A stretch of DNA of 10,092 bases from VBAS01 sp035318985 (lineage in GTDB: Bacteria; Bacteroidota; Bacteroidia; Chitinophagales; Chitinophagaceae). Positions 6,787 through 10,092 of the stretch are shown here, in pieces (positions within the stretch are counted from its first letter, which is position 1; every line of letters starts with the position of its first letter). The notes below the pieces were generated by a model. It saw only the letters and a program-made list of their open reading frames with translations. It did no database searches and was not told the DNA's origin. The position numbers were made by a program, and so were the translations under genes. The stretch is from positions 1-10,092 of the forward strand of contig DATHDP010000121.1 in assembly GCA_035318985.1 (NCBI GenBank), given 5' to 3'.

Positions 6787-7341
6787 ATGGCAAAACTTTA
6801 CATGTTATTGATCGGTGCTTCTCCGCCGGAACGGAACATTGAACAGCATGATGTTTTTTTTGGTATCGGTGACAGCATTAAAGATCTGATCGCCGATGTG
6901 GTTGCTTTCTGGCCCGGAAATACTAAACTGCATTTTGATGCATGGAGGGAAATAACCAACGTGAATGGATATGAAGTAAAAGTTATTTTAAAAAACGAAA
7001 ACAAACAAGACAGCGCATTCAAATTATTCTTTATTAATCTTGGCGGCTATAAACAAAATGAGTTTGAAGAATTTCACTATAAAATGGTTATCGCAGCAGC
7101 GGATAAATCAGAAGCCGTTAACCTCTCAAAACAAACTGCTTTCTTCAGGCATACAGGCTTTAAAGGCGCTACTTCACATATTGATGACAAATTCGGGATA
7201 GACGTAGATGATATCTACGAAATTGTAGATATACTGCCTGCTGGTACAAAAGAAAAGTATAATCTATTGATAACTCCTTCTGGTTCCTTCACTGAAGATG
7301 AAATACACTTGGGCTATTTCAAGCTTAGCATGTTTCAATAA
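6787..7341 (+). CDS. DUF1543 domain protein with two related halves
   Basis: The 184-residue protein matches what I know of DUF1543: it opens with a strand and Gly (KLYMLLIGASPPERNIEQHD), has a D.FFGIGDSIKDL helix and a LHFDAWREI...GYEVKV region. Its second half repeats the plan: KLFFINLGGYKQNEFEEFH (79-97), MVIAAADKSEAV (100-111), SHIDDKFGIDVDDIYEIVDI (130-149). The halves align around K-L-F/Y-x-x-x-x-G, the E-x-H pair and H-F/I-D-x-x, so an internal duplication is likely. There is no signal peptide or membrane segment, so it should be cytoplasmic. The family's function is unknown. The leader carries TATCTTTTG (6749-6757), one base off a -7 box. The gene is divergent from the lipoprotein gene and has no obvious operon partner. 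Confidence 0.8.
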   Translation: MAKLYMLLIGASPPERNIEQHDVFFGIGDSIKDLIADVVAFWPGNTKLHFDAWREITNVNGYEVKVILKNENKQDSAFKLFFINLGGYKQNEFEEFHYKMVIAAADKSEAVNLSKQTAFFRHTGFKGATSHIDDKFGIDVDDIYEIVDILPAGTKEKYNLLITPSGSFTEDEIHLGYFKLSMFQ

Positions 7342-7491
7342 TATTTCTATTGCAATTCTTTTATCAATTTTATTTTTTTAAATCTTCGGATTGTACGAAC
7401 TTTTACTGTGGCATAACTGAAAATTATTGAAGTAGGTTATCAATGTTAAGCTCAACTGCCGCTTGTGTCATTTTAACCTTAAACTTATTTT

Positions 7492-7845
7492 ATGACTAAA
7501 CCAACTACTCCTCTGCAAGAGAAAATGATCTTTTTCATTTTATTGATCTTGTCTGTGATAGTAATACAGAGTTGCTATCATTATAGGGTCATTAACACAA
7601 AAAATGATCCGGGTACTGAATACAGAGATACTGTGATGCGTTCCTATTTATGGGGTCTTGTTAACAAACCTCAAAACTTCCATGTGCCTAATTGCACAGA
7701 TACCTGCGCTGCTCTGGACGAAGTCGTGTTCTCAAAGAATTTCGGACAATCATTCGTAACTGTTATCACATTAGGTATTGTTTCATCTGTGAAGATCGAA
7801 TGGAGGTGTCATAAGCCTTGTCAGCGGGAGATCGGGGGATTATAA
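7492..7845 (+). CDS. Bor-like lipoprotein with two CxxxC pairs
   Basis: A 117-residue exported protein: a short polar N terminus with Lys3 and Lys11, a hydrophobic core (MIFFILLILSVIVI, 12-25) and lipobox IQSC (Cys28). A start at Met12 is possible but would lose the positive n-region, so the upstream ATG is preferred. The mature part has YLWGLVNKPQNFHVPNC and, near the end, FGQSFVTVITLGIVSSVKIEWRC. This matches the layout of the lambda Bor/Iss lipoprotein family, where a short loop with Cys precedes a segment ending ...FITLGIYTP...Y-C. Bor is an outer-membrane lipoprotein linked to serum resistance in E. coli, but its Bacteroidota relatives have no assigned role. Unlike Bor as I recall it, this protein has paired Cys (68/72 and 106/110), which could form disulfides or bind metal. 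It lies 25 bp before the FAD oxidase gene, so the two may be co-transcribed. Confidence 0.75.
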   Translation: MTKPTTPLQEKMIFFILLILSVIVIQSCYHYRVINTKNDPGTEYRDTVMRSYLWGLVNKPQNFHVPNCTDTCAALDEVVFSKNFGQSFVTVITLGIVSSVKIEWRCHKPCQREIGGL

Positions 7846-7870
7846 TTTTTTCAACTTAATATTTACTTAC

Positions 7871-9403
7871 ATGTCACAGCCGCAAATACGGCCCACCAAT
7901 GCAACACAGTGGACCAATCGTCATAATACTTTTACACAACCCATCAGTAATTTATTTGATCTCATTAATGGCAATACAGGTAATGGGTTTGATGATTATA
8001 ATGCGATGACGGAAGCTATAAAGGCATTGCTTGCAAAAGCTATTACTGAAGATAAAACTATCAGAGCATTGGGTGGAGGATGGTCCTTCAGTAAAGTAGC
8101 AGCAGCAGAAGGATGGATATTAAACACCAAGATGCTGAATATGATCTTTCCGATCCGGAGCACACAAAGTTTATCACCTAACTATAATGGCACTCCCAAT
8201 AATCTTTTATTTGCCCAGTGTGGCAATTCGATCCAGGAACTGAACGATTGGTTAAAAAAGAACAAAAGATCATTAAAAACTTCAGGCGCCAGTAACGGGC
8301 AAACTATTGTTGGATGTTTTTCAACCGGCACACATGGCTCTGCAATAGATACCGGTTCGGTTCCGGATTTCATTGTTGGCATGCATATTATAACCGGCCC
8401 AGACAAACATATCTGGTTAGAAAGAGGATCATATCCAATTGTGTCCGATGTATTCACTCAAAAATTTAAAACAAAACTTGTTGCAGATGATGAACTTTTC
8501 AATGCTGCTCTTGTAAGTTTTGGCAGCTTTGGTTTTATTCATGGTGTGATGATAGAAACAGAAGATATTTATTTGCTGGAAAGTTATCGCAAAAAAATAC
8601 CGCTGGATGATTCATTCAGGCATATAATGGAAACGCTGGATTTTTCCAATGCGAATTTTATTCCCAATGGTAATGAACGGCCATTCCATTTCCAGGCGGT
8701 CATTGATCAGTACAATCTTGCCGGTGGTGCGTATGCTACGATCATGTACAAACGTCCTTATAAGGACAACTATCAGCCGCCCGTGGTTGATTTTAATAAG
8801 GCGGGTCCCGGTGATGATGCAGCTGCAGTTATTGGTATCATCACTGATATTGTTCCGGCTTTAACTCACCTGGTAGTAAGTAAGCTGGTAAAAAGTTCTT
8901 ATACACTTTATGAAGGAGTGTTGGGAACATCAGGAGAAATTTTTACAAATAATAATATCCGTGGTAAATTGCTTAGCACTGCTATCGGCATTCCACTTGA
9001 TCGTGTATTGGAAGTAAATGACATGCTCATTGAAATGAATGAGGATCATGGACCGCTTTCAGGTATATTATCTTACCGATATGTAAAAAGATCTTCAGCA
9101 ACACTTGCATTCACCAAATTCGATCCTACCTGCATCCTTGAACTGGATTGTGCAGAATCAAACACGACAAGAAATTTTTATACTGCGGTATGGAATGAGC
9201 TCGAAGCAAGAAATATTCCTCACAGTTTTCATTGGGGCAAAATACATAACCTGGATGAAGCAAAAACACGAAAGATATATGGTGCCAGTATGGATAAGTG
9301 GATAGAACAAAGAAACAAGATCATGTCGCCTGAGTCAATGAAAATATTCAATACTCAATCTCTGAAAGATTGCGGACTTGATACGATACTATTACCTTTT
9401 TAA
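7871..9403 (+). CDS. FAD-binding (PCMH/VAO-family) oxidoreductase, sugar-lactone/alditol oxidase-like
   Basis: A 510-residue flavoprotein of the vanillyl-alcohol oxidase superfamily. The FAD-binding PCMH domain spans roughly 22-205: IRALGGGWSFSKVAA (64-78), the GASNGQTIVGCFSTGTHGSA segment with TGTHGS at 152-157, and DDELFNAALVSFGSFGFIHG leading into the substrate domain. The C-terminal region has HWGKIH (454-459), typical of the aldonolactone/alditol oxidase group, whose HWGK motif lies by the flavin. Family members oxidise hydroxyl groups of sugar lactones, polyols or sterols with FAD and oxygen or another acceptor. The usual covalent His site (G-x-x-H-S-F in alditol oxidase) reads GGWSF here, Trp71 replacing His, so non-covalent FAD is predicted. 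No signal peptide is visible. It follows the Bor-like gene closely. The substrate is unknown. Confidence 0.88.
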   Translation: MSQPQIRPTNATQWTNRHNTFTQPISNLFDLINGNTGNGFDDYNAMTEAIKALLAKAITEDKTIRALGGGWSFSKVAAAEGWILNTKMLNMIFPIRSTQSLSPNYNGTPNNLLFAQCGNSIQELNDWLKKNKRSLKTSGASNGQTIVGCFSTGTHGSAIDTGSVPDFIVGMHIITGPDKHIWLERGSYPIVSDVFTQKFKTKLVADDELFNAALVSFGSFGFIHGVMIETEDIYLLESYRKKIPLDDSFRHIMETLDFSNANFIPNGNERPFHFQAVIDQYNLAGGAYATIMYKRPYKDNYQPPVVDFNKAGPGDDAAAVIGIITDIVPALTHLVVSKLVKSSYTLYEGVLGTSGEIFTNNNIRGKLLSTAIGIPLDRVLEVNDMLIEMNEDHGPLSGILSYRYVKRSSATLAFTKFDPTCILELDCAESNTTRNFYTAVWNELEARNIPHSFHWGKIHNLDEAKTRKIYGASMDKWIEQRNKIMSPESMKIFNTQSLKDCGLDTILLPF

Positions 9404-9449
9404 ATATAGTTCAACCTGTTTTTAAGATAAAGTTTGCCTATATACTGCG

Positions 9450-9457
9450 TATCTTTG
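9450..9457 (+). promoter_or_regulatory. Perfect Bacteroidota -7 box directly before an ATG
   Basis: TATCTTTG fits TAnnTTTG at every fixed position and ends only five bases before the ATG at 9463, so transcription would begin at or next to the start codon. A TTTG lies at 9433-9436, but the 13-nt spacing is shorter than the usual 19-21, which lowers confidence. Confidence 0.4.
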
Positions 9458-9462
9458 ACGTA

Positions 9463-9816
9463 ATGAACAAGCAAACTGGTGCCAGGATCTTATTCGTCTT
9501 TTTCCTTATCCTTGTTGCCTCCTTTGGCATCAAAACAGTTTCCTTTGCTACTGCTACAATAGTTGAAAATCTCAAAACCGAAACACTTTCTCAGCAATCT
9601 GAAAAAAGCCCTCATACTGAACTTGAGGGAAGGCATTTCAATCTTTCAGCATCGGGATATACATTTATTCAAAAAACTGTTGTCTCATTTTATTTGTTAC
9701 CCACAACCGTCTATAATAGTACATGCATTTCATTAGAAAATTTTCAGATCAAAAGATCTTCTCTTTTAATAAAAGATTACCTCTTTCACATTTACCCTAC
9801 TCACAATTTCTGGTAA
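9463..9816 (+). CDS. Small secreted or membrane-anchored protein of unknown function
   Basis: A 117-residue frame with an N-terminal signal or anchor: MNKQTGAR (positive), then a hydrophobic stretch ILFVFFLILVASFGI (9-23) and a possible signal-peptidase site near SFA-TA (27-31). There is no lipobox Cys. The remainder has a polar helix-like part (IVENLKTETLSQQSEKSPHT), a hydrophobic patch (FIQKTVVSFYLLPTTVY, 68-84) and ends in an aromatic-rich tail (HIYPTHNFW). A single Cys (about 89) is present. No family is recognised and the frame contains no internal Met, so the ATG at 9463 is the only plausible start. It precedes a tiny membrane protein and a possible ion-antiporter gene on the same strand, which could suggest a linked role. 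It might also be a chance frame; codon use and hydrophobic layout favour a real gene. Confidence 0.5.
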   Translation: MNKQTGARILFVFFLILVASFGIKTVSFATATIVENLKTETLSQQSEKSPHTELEGRHFNLSASGYTFIQKTVVSFYLLPTTVYNSTCISLENFQIKRSSLLIKDYLFHIYPTHNFW

Positions 9817-9845
9817 TATTCATTACCTCTTATTTCATTCTTTTC

Positions 9846-9865
9846 CTATATGCTTTAGCATATAG
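9846..9865. repeat. Short perfect hairpin between two small genes
   Basis: CTATATGCT at 9846-9854 is exactly complementary to 9857-9865 with a 2-nt gap (in practice a 4-nt or larger loop). It lies 29 nt before the start of the 36-residue frame. No T run follows, so a terminator is not supported; it could be a leader structure or a dyad operator. Confidence 0.3.
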
Positions 9866-9894
9866 ATCATCTATTCATTTATAAAAAATAATTA

Positions 9895-10005
9895 ATGAGT
9901 TCAACTATAATGATTGCATTAATAATGGTCGGGGGTATTGCCCTGGTTGTTGGTCTTTTAGTATTTGTAAACAACCGCGACCGTAAAAAAGAATCCAGCA
10001 ACTAA
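9895..10005 (+). CDS. 36-residue single-pass membrane protein
   Basis: ATG at 9895 opens a 36-residue frame ending in TAA at 10003. It reads MSSTIMIALIMVGGIALVVG, then LLVFVNNRDRKKESSN. About 20 uninterrupted hydrophobic residues (5-25) with a GG pair and further small residues form one transmembrane helix, followed by a strongly basic and then polar tail (NNRDRKK), which by the positive-inside rule puts the C terminus in the cytoplasm. The A-rich leader (ATAAAAAATAATTA) suits a Bacteroidota start. Small proteins of this kind often act as subunits or regulators of a neighbouring membrane complex (for example KdpF with KdpA), and a possible antiporter gene begins 55 bp downstream. The sequence does not match KdpF as I know it, and its identity is unknown. 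Confidence 0.6.
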   Translation: MSSTIMIALIMVGGIALVVGLLVFVNNRDRKKESSN

Positions 10006-10060
10006 TTCCCATGATCACTTAATGAGGGTGGCTCATCGTTACAGATCTTAAACAATTGGA

Positions 10061-10092
10061 ATGAATCTATCACCTGAAAATATATTACTGTT
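10061..10092 (+). CDS. Start of a gene cut by the window edge, possibly a NhaP2-type K+/H+ antiporter
   Basis: ATG at 10061 opens a frame that runs off the window: MNLSPENILL plus part of a codon. TTGGA lies just upstream of the ATG. The first ten residues resemble the beginning of Bacteroidota potassium/proton antiporters of the CPA1/NhaP2 type, which as I recall start with something like TAENILLIGS before a long series of membrane helices. Ten residues cannot establish a family, so the assignment is tentative. The small membrane protein gene just upstream would fit a membrane-transport neighbourhood. Confidence 0.35.
   Translation, partial: MNLSPENILL

Noticed and set aside
9895..10005. 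Calling the 36-residue protein KdpF
   Set aside because: It has a single helix like KdpF but lacks the residues I associate with that subunit, and no kdpA start is recognisable downstream.
10022..10036. Small hairpin ATGAG/CTCAT ahead of the edge gene as a riboswitch or attenuator
   Set aside because: A five-base stem is expected by chance, and nothing around it matches a known riboswitch.

Overview
The window looks like a piece of a Bacteroidota chromosome, most likely from the Chitinophagaceae or a close relative. This is an inference from several signs: A/T-rich intergenic DNA, A-rich leaders instead of strong Shine-Dalgarno sequences, several TAnnTTTG-like -7 boxes, DUF1543, short outer-membrane-type lipoproteins, and palindromic GC-rich repeats between genes. 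No rRNA, tRNA, CRISPR array, transposase or phage gene was seen. It reads as an ordinary housekeeping or metabolic region of small, mostly independent transcription units.

Left part (1-3073): the C-terminal end of an SRPBCC/AHSA1-like protein ends in a strong hairpin. A short intergenic stretch follows with a perfect 22-bp palindrome from what looks like a dispersed repeat. Next come a complete ABC half-transporter of the exporter type (498-2432) and a stand-alone GAF-domain protein (2513-3073).

Middle (3124-6688): a zinc- and probably NADP-dependent alcohol dehydrogenase of the YahK/cinnamyl-alcohol type lies on the minus strand. It is divergent from a two-gene unit encoding an ornithine cyclodeaminase/mu-crystallin-family imine reductase and a PLP-dependent threonine/serine-type dehydratase. 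The two are separated by a structured repeat. Such pairs suggest a dehydrate-then-reduce step on a hydroxy amino acid (compare BhcB/BhcD and EutB/EutC), but the substrate cannot be read from sequence. A small minus-strand lipoprotein gene converges on the dehydratase.

Right part (6787-10092): a DUF1543 protein with an internal duplication, a Bor-like lipoprotein with two CxxxC pairs, and a VAO-family FAD-dependent oxidase that lacks the usual flavin-linking His. These are followed by a secreted or anchored 117-residue protein of unknown function with a perfect -7 box almost touching its ATG, an unlisted 36-residue single-pass membrane protein, and the first codons of a gene that may be a NhaP2-type K+/H+ antiporter, cut by the window edge.

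I did not find a clearly new multi-gene system. The most worthwhile leads are the dehydratase/imine-reductase pair, the structured repeat between its genes, the small membrane protein just before the edge gene, and the possible leaderless gene at 9463.
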